Below are positions 37,654 to 43,825 of a stretch of DNA of 64,000 nt, in pieces (the stretch's first letter is position 1; each line of letters starts with the position of its first letter). Source of the DNA: Drancourtella massiliensis (GTDB lineage: Bacteria > Bacillota > Clostridia > Lachnospirales > Lachnospiraceae); the NCBI RefSeq assembly GCF_016900655.1, contig NZ_JACJKH010000005.1, positions 62,001 through 126,000 of the forward strand. Direction: 5' to 3'. The notes under the pieces were generated by a model. It saw only the letters and a list, made by a program, of their open reading frames with translations, did not search any database and was not told the origin of the DNA. The position numbers and the translations under genes were made by a program.

Positions 37654-37941
37654 ATGTGGAATTATGAAAAACGTCTTCAGTTTCCGGTAAAAATTTCAAA
37701 ACCGGATCCAAAAGCGGCCCAGATTATCATCAGTCAGTTCGGAGGCCCTGACGGAGAGCTTGCAGCATCCATGCGCTACCTCTCTCAACGGTATACCATG
37801 CCTTACAAAGAGGTTACCGGAATTCTGACCGATATCGGGACCGAAGAATCCGCTCCGATTTCTTATTTCTTTTTTGTCTTTCTTTGTCTTTTTCCGTCTA
37901 AAAATGTCGTATTTATATTTCCCGGCTTTTCTATATTATAA
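37654..37941 (+). CDS. cotJC: CotJC N-terminal part, interrupted by the 1591-bp element
   Basis: Codons 1-65 are a normal CotJC N-terminus: MWNYEKRLQFPVKI, SQFGGPDGELAASMRYLSQR (metal-ligand Glu35) and TDIGTEE (Glu65). CotJC is a di-manganese catalase homologue of the spore coat. After the second Glu codon of GAAGAA (37843-37848) the frame runs into unrelated DNA, adding a hydrophobic 30-residue tail before TAA at 37939. The missing part of CotJC resumes at 39440. Both parts are free of stops and frameshifts. As drawn, the vegetative gene makes a 95-residue dead-end product; excision between the GAAGAA copies would restore the gene. Confidence 0.93.
   Translation: MWNYEKRLQFPVKISKPDPKAAQIIISQFGGPDGELAASMRYLSQRYTMPYKEVTGILTDIGTEESAPISYFFFVFLCLFPSKNVVFIFPGFSIL
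37843..37848 (+). repeat. Left recombination core (attL), GAAGAA
   Basis: GAAGAA forms codons 64-65 of cotJC. The same hexamer in the same orientation is at 39434-39439. Bases to its left belong to cotJC, those to its right to the element. The half-site GCTCCGA follows at 37852-37858. Confidence 0.8.
37873..37911 (+). promoter_or_regulatory. Four 10-bp-phased GTC motifs, Spo0A-box-like
   Basis: GTC occurs at 37876, 37886, 37896 and 37906, in the contexts TTTTGTCTT, CTTTGTCTT, TTCCGTCTA and AAATGTCGTA. The 0A box is TTTGTCRAA (core TGTCGAA); the last site matches the core at six of seven bases, the first two match TTTGTC. The array lies between attL and the promoter of the Spo0A-C-like gene. 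T-richness could create part of the pattern. Confidence 0.4.
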
Positions 37942-37942
37942 T
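37914..37942 (+). promoter_or_regulatory. Candidate promoter of the Spo0A-C-like gene
   Basis: A perfect TATAAT at 37937-37942 lies 43 bp before the gene; no good sigma-A -35 is present. Read as sigma-E, TATATTT (37914-37920) and ATTATAAT (37935-37942) are 14 bp apart, a partial match. No terminator separates cotJB/cotJC' from this gene, so read-through from the cotJ promoter is also likely. Confidence 0.35.
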
Positions 37943-37985
37943 AGAACATTATGGTGTTGTCTCAGATGTAAGAGAAAGGAGAATC

Positions 37986-38321
37986 ATGGAAAATCTTTCG
38001 CAGCTGATTCACAGGCTGGGTATCAATGCCACTTACCGCGGGTATCACTACCTCTACAGAGCAGTCATTCTTGCCCTGTCCAATGAAGAGTATCTTCTTT
38101 CCATCACAAAAAAGCTGTATCTTGATATCGCTTCTTATTATCATACTCCGGTAAGTAATGTAGAACGAAACCTCCGTACAGTAATCACGATTTGCTGGGA
38201 ACGTGGAAACAGAGAGTTTTTAAGTCAGATTGCATCCTATCCTCTTGGCTTTAAACCTTCTGCCGGAGAATTCATTGATATCCTTGTTGCTTATTGCCAG
38301 GAACATAACATCAGACATTGA
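37986..38321 (+). CDS. Stand-alone Spo0A C-terminal-domain protein in the cotJC element
   Basis: This 111-residue protein aligns along its whole length with the DNA-binding effector domain of Spo0A: LIHRLGINATYRGYHYLYRA, LLSITKKLYLDIASYY, the recognition-helix segment VSNVERNLRTVITICWERGN and KPSAGEFIDIL. There is no receiver domain, so it cannot be controlled by phosphorelay phosphorylation. It follows AGGAGAATC. It may regulate the element's genes, act as a recombination directionality factor, or compete with Spo0A at its boxes; none of these is proven. GTC motifs resembling 0A boxes lie just upstream. Divergence from Spo0A suggests an old, specialised paralogue. Confidence 0.85.
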   Translation: MENLSQLIHRLGINATYRGYHYLYRAVILALSNEEYLLSITKKLYLDIASYYHTPVSNVERNLRTVITICWERGNREFLSQIASYPLGFKPSAGEFIDILVAYCQEHNIRH

Positions 38322-38446
38322 TCCGGTTACATATTGTTCATGCTTTTTTCAAATCAGAAACATATTTTTTTCATATTCTTCCTGTATATTAAAACACATA
38401 GAAAGCAAAACCTTTCTAAGTAAACAATTTTCTTTTTCATAATTCA

Positions 38447-38467
38447 GCCGGTACATTTTGTACCGGC
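38447..38467 (+). terminator. Hairpin between the two element genes
   Basis: Arms GCCGGTAC (38447-38454) and GTACCGGC (38460-38467) enclose ATTTT. A short CATTTTT run follows 8 bp on. It should isolate the Spo0A-C-like gene from the recombinase gene. Confidence 0.55.
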
Positions 38468-38490
38468 ACTCCTCATTTTTGGACCTCTTT

Positions 38491-38520
38491 TTCATATCTT
38501 CTCTTTTTTATTCATAAATT
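38491..38520 (+). promoter_or_regulatory. Candidate sigma-E promoter of the recombinase
   Basis: TCATATC (38492-38498) and CATAAATT (38513-38520) are 14 bp apart, compared with the sigma-E consensus KMATATT-N14/15-CATACANT. They match at six of seven and about six of eight positions. The predicted transcript starts just before the recombinase gene and after the hairpin at 38447-38467. This would give mother-cell expression. Confidence 0.5.
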
Positions 38521-38540
38521 TCTACAAAACAGTTAACAGG

Positions 38541-39458
38541 ATGATTTTTTTGTCTTATTGCATGTATCTTAGAAAATCCCGAAAAGATCTGGAAATGGAG
38601 CGTCTTCACCCGGGAAGCACACTTCTCCGGCATGAATCCGTTCTGAGATCCCTTGCCGACTCCATGTCTCTCCCCGTCCTGAAAATCTACCGGGAAGTCG
38701 GATCCGGAGATACGATCTCCGGCCGTCCCGTAATGAAACAGCTGCTTTCCGAGGTAGAACAGGGAAAGTGGGAAGGTGTCCTGGTTATGGAAATTGAACG
38801 TCTGGCAAGAGGCGACTCTATCGATCAGGGGATCGTAACACGGACTTTTCAGTACAGCGGCACGCGGATTATAACCCCGTACAAAATCTACGAACCGGAA
38901 AATGATTTTGATCTGGAGTATTTTGAATTCAGTCTCTTCATGTCCCGCAGAGAGTATAAAACAATCAACCGGCGGATGCAGGCCGGAAGGCTCGCCAGTA
39001 TCAAAGAGGGAAAATACGTCGGGAATATTGCCCCGTACGGATATGACCGTATTCGTCTTCCCGACCGGAAAGGTTTTACACTCTGCCCGAATCACGAATC
39101 TCCTGCTGTCCGTCTGATTTTTTCTCTTTACGGCGAAAAATCCTTCACTATTTCCGAAGTTGTCGGTGAACTGAACCGTTCCCGCACTTACCATCCCCGG
39201 AAAGCCCCTGCATTTACCTATTCCTCCGTTCACGATATACTGGATAATCCTGTCTATATCGGGAAACTTCGCTGGAATTACCGGAAGACTTCGCCAAAAC
39301 TGAAGGATGGAATTCTTACTGCACACCGGCCAAGGCAGAACGACTATCTCATTGTCCAGGGTCTTCATCCCGCCCTGATCTCCGAAGACCTGTTTTTTAC
39401 TGTTCAAAAGCGACTTCATCCTTATTCGGAGCAGAAGAACTCGCCCATATGGAAATGA
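38541..39458 (+). CDS. Compact serine recombinase of the cotJC element
   Basis: This 305-residue protein has a resolvase catalytic domain (1-150) with YLRKS (nucleophile Ser13), REVGSGDTISGRPVM and ERLARGDSIDQG, then a Recombinase domain (about 160-295: GKYVGNIAPYGYDR, VRLIFSLYG, ILDNPVYIGK). It ends where the zinc ribbon and coiled coil of large serine recombinases should begin. The reading frame crosses the right core (39434-39439), so its last residues SPIWK are encoded by cotJC DNA and would change after excision. The first ATG touches AACAGG; a TTG at 38550 is better spaced and may be the real start. It presumably excises the element. Confidence 0.88.
   Translation: MIFLSYCMYLRKSRKDLEMERLHPGSTLLRHESVLRSLADSMSLPVLKIYREVGSGDTISGRPVMKQLLSEVEQGKWEGVLVMEIERLARGDSIDQGIVTRTFQYSGTRIITPYKIYEPENDFDLEYFEFSLFMSRREYKTINRRMQAGRLASIKEGKYVGNIAPYGYDRIRLPDRKGFTLCPNHESPAVRLIFSLYGEKSFTISEVVGELNRSRTYHPRKAPAFTYSSVHDILDNPVYIGKLRWNYRKTSPKLKDGILTAHRPRQNDYLIVQGLHPALISEDLFFTVQKRLHPYSEQKNSPIWK
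39426..39439 (+). repeat. Right recombination site (attR): TCGGAGC-A-GAAGAA
   Basis: The core GAAGAA is at 39434-39439, preceded by the element half-site TCGGAGC (39426-39432). Together with GCTCCGA at the left end (37852-37858), the circular junction would be TCGGAGC-N10-GCTCCGA with GAAGAA in the spacer. Confidence 0.75.
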
Positions 39459-39856
39459 TCTGTGCCATTGTCCATCAGCTGACAAGAAACCTGTCCCCGG
39501 AAGAAATTGAGCGTTCCGGATTTGCCACATATTATGTGGACCATACACTGGCTCTCTGGCCTCAGGCCGCAAGCGGAATGCCATGGACCGCCACTGTATT
39601 CCAGTCCAAAGGGGATCCGATCACAGATCTTCACGAAAACCTTGCAGCAGAGCAAAAAGCCCGTACAACTTATGATAACATTCTCCGTCTGATCGATGAT
39701 CCGGATATCATCGCCCCGATCCGTTTCTTAAGAGAACGCGAAATTGTTCATTATCAACGTTTCGGCGAATCACTCCGCATTGTAACCGACCATCTCGACA
39801 GTAAGAACTTCTATGCGTTCAACCCTGAATTTGACAATCCGGCCTGCCGATCCTGA
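39440..39856 (+). CDS. cotJC: CotJC C-terminal part, needs excision to be joined
   Basis: From the right core this frame encodes LAHMEMICAIVHQLT to the end, 138 residues, corresponding to CotJC residues 66-203 of the rejoined protein. It contains the remaining di-metal ligands of the Mn-catalase fold: His68 (ExxH), Glu136 (AAEQKART) and His169 (REREIVHYQRF). The Mn-catalase stretch SGMPWTATVFQSKGDP is well kept. There is no ribosome site or good start codon for it, so it is probably silent until joined to codons 1-65. An ATG at 39449 exists, but CotJC made from there would lack His68. Confidence 0.92.
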   Translation, partial: LAHMEMICAIVHQLTRNLSPEEIERSGFATYYVDHTLALWPQAASGMPWTATVFQSKGDPITDLHENLAAEQKARTTYDNILRLIDDPDIIAPIRFLREREIVHYQRFGESLRIVTDHLDSKNFYAFNPEFDNPACRS

Positions 39857-39896
39857 CCGGGGGCATGGTGCCGGAAGCATTTTTCTCTCAAAAAAA

Positions 39897-39923
39897 CGGG
39901 AGTGTGTTGTTTACACACTCCCG
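39897..39923. terminator. Terminator between cotJC and csoR (convergent)
   Basis: Perfect 10-bp arms CGGGAGTGTG (39897-39906) and CACACTCCCG (39914-39923) are flanked by a run of A on the left, giving TTTTTTT after the hairpin on the minus strand, so it ends csoR and may also stop cotJC. Confidence 0.8.
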
Positions 39924-39949
39924 TCTCCATACCAGCCGGAGGCACCTTG

Positions 39950-40237
39950 TTATTTCATCAGCTTTTTAATCGTCTCACACAGTTCGTCTACACATTCTAC
40001 ATTCCCTTCCTGGATATCCTTCACCACACAGGAATGAATATGTTCAGAAAGGAGTGTTTTATTAAATCCATTCAACGCTGCCTGAATGGCCTGAACCTGA
40101 ACAAGAATATCAATACAGTACCGATCCTCTTCCAGCATCTTTTTAACTCCACGCACCTGTCCCTCTATTCGGCTCAGGCGGTTGACCAGATCCCGGTATT
40201 CTTTTCCTTCCCTGTGTTTTTTCTTCTCTTCTTCCAT
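39950..40237 (-). CDS. csoR: CsoR-type metal-sensing repressor
   Basis: This 95-residue all-helical protein belongs to the CsoR/RcnR/FrmR family: RLSRIEGQVRGVKKMLEEDRYC (first Cys), QVQAIQAALNGF and SEHIHSCVV (His and second Cys). The C-H-C pattern fits copper sensing. Metal binding releases DNA. The start at 40237 follows GCGGAGGAAACAGG. A dyad TATACC-N7-GGTATA (40297-40315) covers its promoter. No copA/copZ is next to it in the window, so its regulon must lie elsewhere. Confidence 0.88.
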   Translation of the reverse strand: MEEEKKKHREGKEYRDLVNRLSRIEGQVRGVKKMLEEDRYCIDILVQVQAIQAALNGFNKTLLSEHIHSCVVKDIQEGNVECVDELCETIKKLMK

Positions 40238-40294
40238 CCTGTTTCCTCCGCTTCTTTTCATTCGGCCTGCTTTTTTCTCCGGATCAGTCCTGCA

Positions 40295-40315
40295 ATTATA
40301 CCCTGACCCGGTATA
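40295..40315 (-). promoter_or_regulatory. csoR promoter -10 overlapped by a CsoR-type operator
   Basis: A perfect minus-strand TATAAT (40295-40300) overlaps the dyad TATACC (40297-40302)-CTGACCC-GGTATA (40310-40315). B. subtilis-type CsoR operators are ATACCC...GGGTAT dyads. The -35 is poor, suggesting regulation. Confidence 0.5.
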
Positions 40316-40379
40316 TAATCATACTACATTGCAGATGACCGTTTGTCAAGTAGCTCTCCTTTATTTCGGACGCGAAAAA

Positions 40380-40403
40380 ACGCCGGCATTACTCTGGCGG
40401 CGT
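40380..40403 (-). terminator. Terminator after the HtrA gene
   Basis: Arms ACGCCG (40380-40385) and CGGCGT (40398-40403) are followed by TTTTTTCG on the minus strand. Confidence 0.7.
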
Positions 40404-40412
40404 CTCTTCCTT

Positions 40413-41684
40413 TTAGCTTAGCTGTTCTGTCAACGTGACATCCACTTCTTTTTCGTTGTATTCTCCCTGACCTGCCGGGAACTGTACCGTCAATGTCACG
40501 GTCTCGCCAATTCTGTAGTAACTCAGCTGTTCCTGAAGGCTTTCCATATTGTTGATACCGGATCCTTCTATACCGGTGATAATACAGCCTTTGGTAATTC
40601 CTGCTTTTTCTGCTCCTCCATTTTCCATTACTCTGGAAACATAAACACCTTCCGGCATTCCAAACTGTTCCGAACTCTGAGAATCTACATTTGTACCTTC
40701 GATGCCGATATATCCTCTCTGAGCTTCCGGAACCTGCGTTCTCGTCTCTTTATTCATCAGACCGGTAATGATATCTGTCACATCGGAAATTGGAATCGCA
40801 TATCCCATACCTTCTACAGCTGAGGCATTTACTTTCACCGTATTGATTCCAATTACTTCTCCCCGGATATTAAGAAGCGCACCTCCACTGTTTCCCGGAT
40901 TGATCGCGGCATTTGTCTGGATCAGTTTGCTGTCAAATCCCTCCATCTCGATCTCTCTGTCCTTGGCACTGACAATTCCGTTTGTCACGGACTGTCCATA
41001 TCCAAGCGCATTTCCGATTGCAATGACTTCTTCTCCAACCTGAAGTTCATCAGAGTTTCCCAGTACGGCAACTTTAATACCATTCTTTGTTTCATCGCCG
41101 ATCTGACGGATCGGAACAGCTACCACCGCCAGATCTTTTGTGGAGTCTGTCCCTTTGACACTTGCCTCCACACTTGTTTCATCATTGAACGTGACTGTCA
41201 GTGTTGTACTTCCCTCCACTACATGATTATTTGTAACAATCATCAGTTCCGAATTATTTTGACCGACAATAATACCGGAGCCGACACTTGTCTGTGTTTG
41301 TTCTCTTGTTCCTCCGAAGAAATCCTGTACCTGCTGTACACTCATATTCTGAATGGAAACAACAAACGGCATGGAATTGGCTGCGATCTGTGTGATATCA
41401 GATCCCTGCAGCTCTTCCCCCGAATCCTCCTGTGTCTGTACTGTCTGTACCTGTGCCGAATTCTGTGAACTTCCGTTTCCGGTTCCAAGTATTCTTCCCG
41501 ATATATAATTTACACCCTGAAAAGTAAGACCTCCGACAACCCCAAACAGGACAGCAAGGCCCGCAACTTTCCCTACAACAGCCTTATTTACTTTCTTCTT
41601 CGGTCTTTTCGGGTTCTCGTTCGAAAACGATCCGTTCCCGGATGGTTCCGGCCCCGGATTGTAATATTCATACTCTTGATTCAT
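40413..41684 (-). CDS. HtrA/DegP-like membrane-anchored serine protease
   Basis: This 423-residue protein has a cytosolic N-terminus, one TM (about 35-55, KVAGLAVLFGVVGGLTF), a trypsin-like domain with catalytic His in IVTNNHVVEG, Asp in STKDLAVVAV and Ser in NPGNSGGALLN, and a C-terminal PDZ domain (about 330-415). It acts in quality control of exported proteins. The arrangement is that of HtrA/HtrB of Firmicutes. A dyad CGATAG-TCAGT-CTATCG (41730-41746) lies 46 bp upstream of the start and may bind a stress regulator. Confidence 0.92.
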   Translation of the reverse strand: MNQEYEYYNPGPEPSGNGSFSNENPKRPKKKVNKAVVGKVAGLAVLFGVVGGLTFQGVNYISGRILGTGNGSSQNSAQVQTVQTQEDSGEELQGSDITQIAANSMPFVVSIQNMSVQQVQDFFGGTREQTQTSVGSGIIVGQNNSELMIVTNNHVVEGSTTLTVTFNDETSVEASVKGTDSTKDLAVVAVPIRQIGDETKNGIKVAVLGNSDELQVGEEVIAIGNALGYGQSVTNGIVSAKDREIEMEGFDSKLIQTNAAINPGNSGGALLNIRGEVIGINTVKVNASAVEGMGYAIPISDVTDIITGLMNKETRTQVPEAQRGYIGIEGTNVDSQSSEQFGMPEGVYVSRVMENGGAEKAGITKGCIITGIEGSGINNMESLQEQLSYYRIGETVTLTVQFPAGQGEYNEKEVDVTLTEQLS

Positions 41685-41729
41685 AACATTTATCCCCTTT
41701 CCAACAGGTTACCCATTACTTTTTCTTTC

Positions 41730-41746
41730 CGATAGTCAGTCTATCG
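41730..41746. promoter_or_regulatory. Inverted repeat upstream of the HtrA gene
   Basis: CGATAG and CTATCG flank TCAGT, between the glmS terminator and the HtrA start. It could be an operator or a leader hairpin; no regulator is identified. Confidence 0.35.
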
Positions 41747-41780
41747 AAAAAATGTGTATAATTTGTGATCAATTCATAAA

Positions 41781-41819
41781 AAAAGGCTGAATTCCCATTT
41801 TGCGGAAATTCAGCCTTTT
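41781..41819 (-). terminator. Terminator after glmS
   Basis: Perfect 13-bp arms AAAAGGCTGAATT (41781-41793) and AATTCAGCCTTTT (41807-41819) are followed by a T-run on the minus strand. Confidence 0.85.
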
Positions 41820-41821
41820 CT

Positions 41822-43648
41822 CTATTCGACTGTTACAGATTTTGCAAGATTTCTCGGCTTATCCACATCACAGCCCCGTCCGACTGCCACATAATAGCCA
41901 AACAGCTGCAGTGGAATGATGGCAAGAGAATTTGTAAAATACTTGTTGGTCTTCGGAATATAGACCACATAATCTGCCGCTTTTTCCACATCGATATGCC
42001 CCTCATTGGTAACCGCCATGACAAAAGCTCCTCTTGTCTTGACTTCTTCGATGTTGCTGATCATCTTCTTGTACAGATTTTCCTGCGTCAGAAGCGCTGT
42101 GACAAGTGTTCCGTCTTCAATCAGCGAGATCGTTCCATGTTTCAGCTCGCCGGCTGCATATGCTTCGGAATGAATGTACGATACTTCTTTCAGCTTTAAT
42201 GACCCTTCCATGGAAATCGCGTAGTCAATGCCTCTGCCTATGAAGAAAATACTTTTTGCCGCCAGATAACGGTTGGCAAATTTCTGAATCCTGTCTTTGT
42301 TGTTCAAAAGCATCTCAACCTGAGCCGGAAGCTTCTTCAGCTCCTCAATCATCTCCGCAAGTTCGCCTTCCGAAATCGTTCCTCTTACATGCGCAAACTT
42401 CATTGCCAGAAGATAAAGCGCAATCAGCTGGCAGGAGTAAGCTTTCGTTGTTGCAACTGCAATCTCAGGTCCCGCCCATGTATACATTACGTTGTCAGCC
42501 TCCCGGGCAATGGAACTTCCTACCACATTTACAATTCCAAGTACCTTGCAGCCTTTTTCTTTTGCCTCTCTCAATGCGGCCAGAGAATCGGCCGTCTCTC
42601 CGGACTGGCTGATTACAATAACAAGTGTCCCATCTGTCAGAATCGGATCGCGGTACCGGAACTCGGACGCCAGATCTACTTCTACCGGAATTCTTGCCAT
42701 TCCTTCAAAAATGTATTTGCTTGTCATTCCCGTATGGTACGCGGATCCACATGCCACAATCACAATTTTCTTTACTGCGCGGATTGCCTCATCATCCATT
42801 CCAAGCTCTTCGATTTCGATCCTGCCATCTTTGATCCTAGGAGAAAAGGTGTCAGCGATCGCTTTCGGCTGTTCGTACATCTCCTTCAGCATGAAATGTT
42901 CGTATCCGCCTTTTTCCGCCGCGTTCGCATCCCAGTCAATATGGACCGGTTCTTTTTTCAATGGTTCTTCATCTACCGTGAAAAACTCCATATTTTGTTC
43001 GGTAAGCCTTACAATTTCCTCATTTTCAATGAAATAAACATCTCTTGTATATTTTAATACTGCCGGCACATCAGAAGCAATAATACTTCCTCCGTCCGTA
43101 TGTCCGACAATCAGCGGACTGTCCTTGCGGACCGCATATAACTCATTCGGATGATCTTTAAAGATAATTCCAAGGGCATAGGAACCTTCCATCCGGTGCA
43201 TAATCTTTGTCACTGCTTCCAGCGGATTTCCTCTATAGTAATAATCCAGAAGATGTGCAATGACCTCGGTATCTGTCTCTGATACAAACCGGTATCCTTT
43301 ACTTTCAAGTTTCTTTTTCAGCTTCAGGTAATTCTCAATAATTCCGTTATGTACAACTACAATTGTCTCTTCACTGTTCAAATGCGGATGTGCATTTGTA
43401 TCGGACGGTGACCCGTGTGTCGCCCAGCGTGTATGTCCGATCCCCAGTGTACCCGGAAGCATCCTGCCATCATGTGTCAGTTCACTCAGTACCTTAAGTC
43501 TTCCTTTCGTCTTTGCAACATTGATAGATTCTCCATCAAAAACTGCAATTCCTGCAGAATCATATCCTCTGTATTCCAGCTTTGACAATCCGTCCAGCAG
43601 AATCGGTGCAGCCTCTTCTTTTCCAATATATCCAACTATTCCACACAT
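41822..43648 (-). CDS. glmS: Glutamine-fructose-6-phosphate aminotransferase GlmS
   Basis: This 608-residue enzyme starts MCGIVGYIG, with Cys2 as the glutamine amidotransferase nucleophile after Met removal. The glutaminase domain (GHTRWATHGSPS, about 75-86) is followed by two SIS sugar-isomerase domains (VACGSAYHTGMTSKY, VISQSGETADSLAAL) and ends in DKPRNLAKSVTVE. It makes glucosamine-6-phosphate for peptidoglycan and surface sugars. The promoter (43708-43736) leaves only about 50 bp of leader, too short for a glmS ribozyme. Confidence 0.97.
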   Translation of the reverse strand: MCGIVGYIGKEEAAPILLDGLSKLEYRGYDSAGIAVFDGESINVAKTKGRLKVLSELTHDGRMLPGTLGIGHTRWATHGSPSDTNAHPHLNSEETIVVVHNGIIENYLKLKKKLESKGYRFVSETDTEVIAHLLDYYYRGNPLEAVTKIMHRMEGSYALGIIFKDHPNELYAVRKDSPLIVGHTDGGSIIASDVPAVLKYTRDVYFIENEEIVRLTEQNMEFFTVDEEPLKKEPVHIDWDANAAEKGGYEHFMLKEMYEQPKAIADTFSPRIKDGRIEIEELGMDDEAIRAVKKIVIVACGSAYHTGMTSKYIFEGMARIPVEVDLASEFRYRDPILTDGTLVIVISQSGETADSLAALREAKEKGCKVLGIVNVVGSSIAREADNVMYTWAGPEIAVATTKAYSCQLIALYLLAMKFAHVRGTISEGELAEMIEELKKLPAQVEMLLNNKDRIQKFANRYLAAKSIFFIGRGIDYAISMEGSLKLKEVSYIHSEAYAAGELKHGTISLIEDGTLVTALLTQENLYKKMISNIEEVKTRGAFVMAVTNEGHIDVEKAADYVVYIPKTNKYFTNSLAIIPLQLFGYYVAVGRGCDVDKPRNLAKSVTVE

Positions 43649-43707
43649 ACTTCTCCTCCATTTTGCACAATCAACCGTTTTTTTTATACTTTTGTATCAC
43701 GTGCACT

Positions 43708-43736
43708 ATTTTATCATCTTCCGGAATAGATGTAAA
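43708..43736 (-). promoter_or_regulatory. Sigma-A promoter of glmS
   Basis: On the minus strand TTTACA and TAAAAT are separated by 17 bp. Confidence 0.55.
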
Positions 43737-43780
43737 GCATTATTTTGTTCCTTCCACGTCCGAAAATTACACCAAAACAC

Positions 43781-43808
43781 AAAACAGCAGGAAAAATCCT
43801 GCTGTTTT
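43781..43808 (-). terminator. Terminator after the cohesin-like protein gene
   Basis: Perfect 12-bp arms AAAACAGCAGGA (43781-43792) and TCCTGCTGTTTT (43797-43808) enclose AAAA. Confidence 0.8.
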
Positions 43809-43825
43809 TGTATCTTGACAATTTC

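Larger units (their letters stand above)
37843..39433 (+). mobile_element. 1591-bp skin-like intervening element inside cotJC
   Basis: The element is bounded by direct GAAGAA repeats and carries, in cotJ orientation: a 10-bp-phased GTC array, a Spo0A-C-like gene (37986), a terminator (38447), a sigma-E-like promoter (38491) and a serine recombinase gene (38541). Its length is not a multiple of three. Deleting it gives ...ATC GGG ACC GAA GAA CTC GCC CAT ATG..., coding DIGTEELAHM, the expected CotJC sequence. By analogy with skin in sigK, excision is inferred to occur in the mother cell during sporulation. With only two genes it is far smaller than classical skin or SP-beta elements. Confidence 0.85.

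Noticed and set aside
38322-38490. Extra gene between the two element genes
   Set aside because: Only short AT-rich frames without ribosome sites are present; the stretch holds a hairpin and a promoter.
38508-39584. A 358-residue minus-strand protein across the element
   Set aside because: It is antisense to the recombinase and CotJC, and carries no recognisable domain or ribosome site.
37654-39856. cotJC as an ordinary pseudogene broken by random insertion
   Set aside because: Both halves are intact, the element has direct core repeats, precise in-frame repair and an intact recombinase; decay would not keep all of these.
39449-39856. Independent gene for a 135-residue catalase fragment
   Set aside because: No ribosome site precedes the internal ATG and the product would lack three metal ligands; it is better read as the second part of cotJC.
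43649-43736. glmS ribozyme upstream of glmS
   Set aside because: The promoter leaves only about 50 bp of leader and no conserved ribozyme core is visible.
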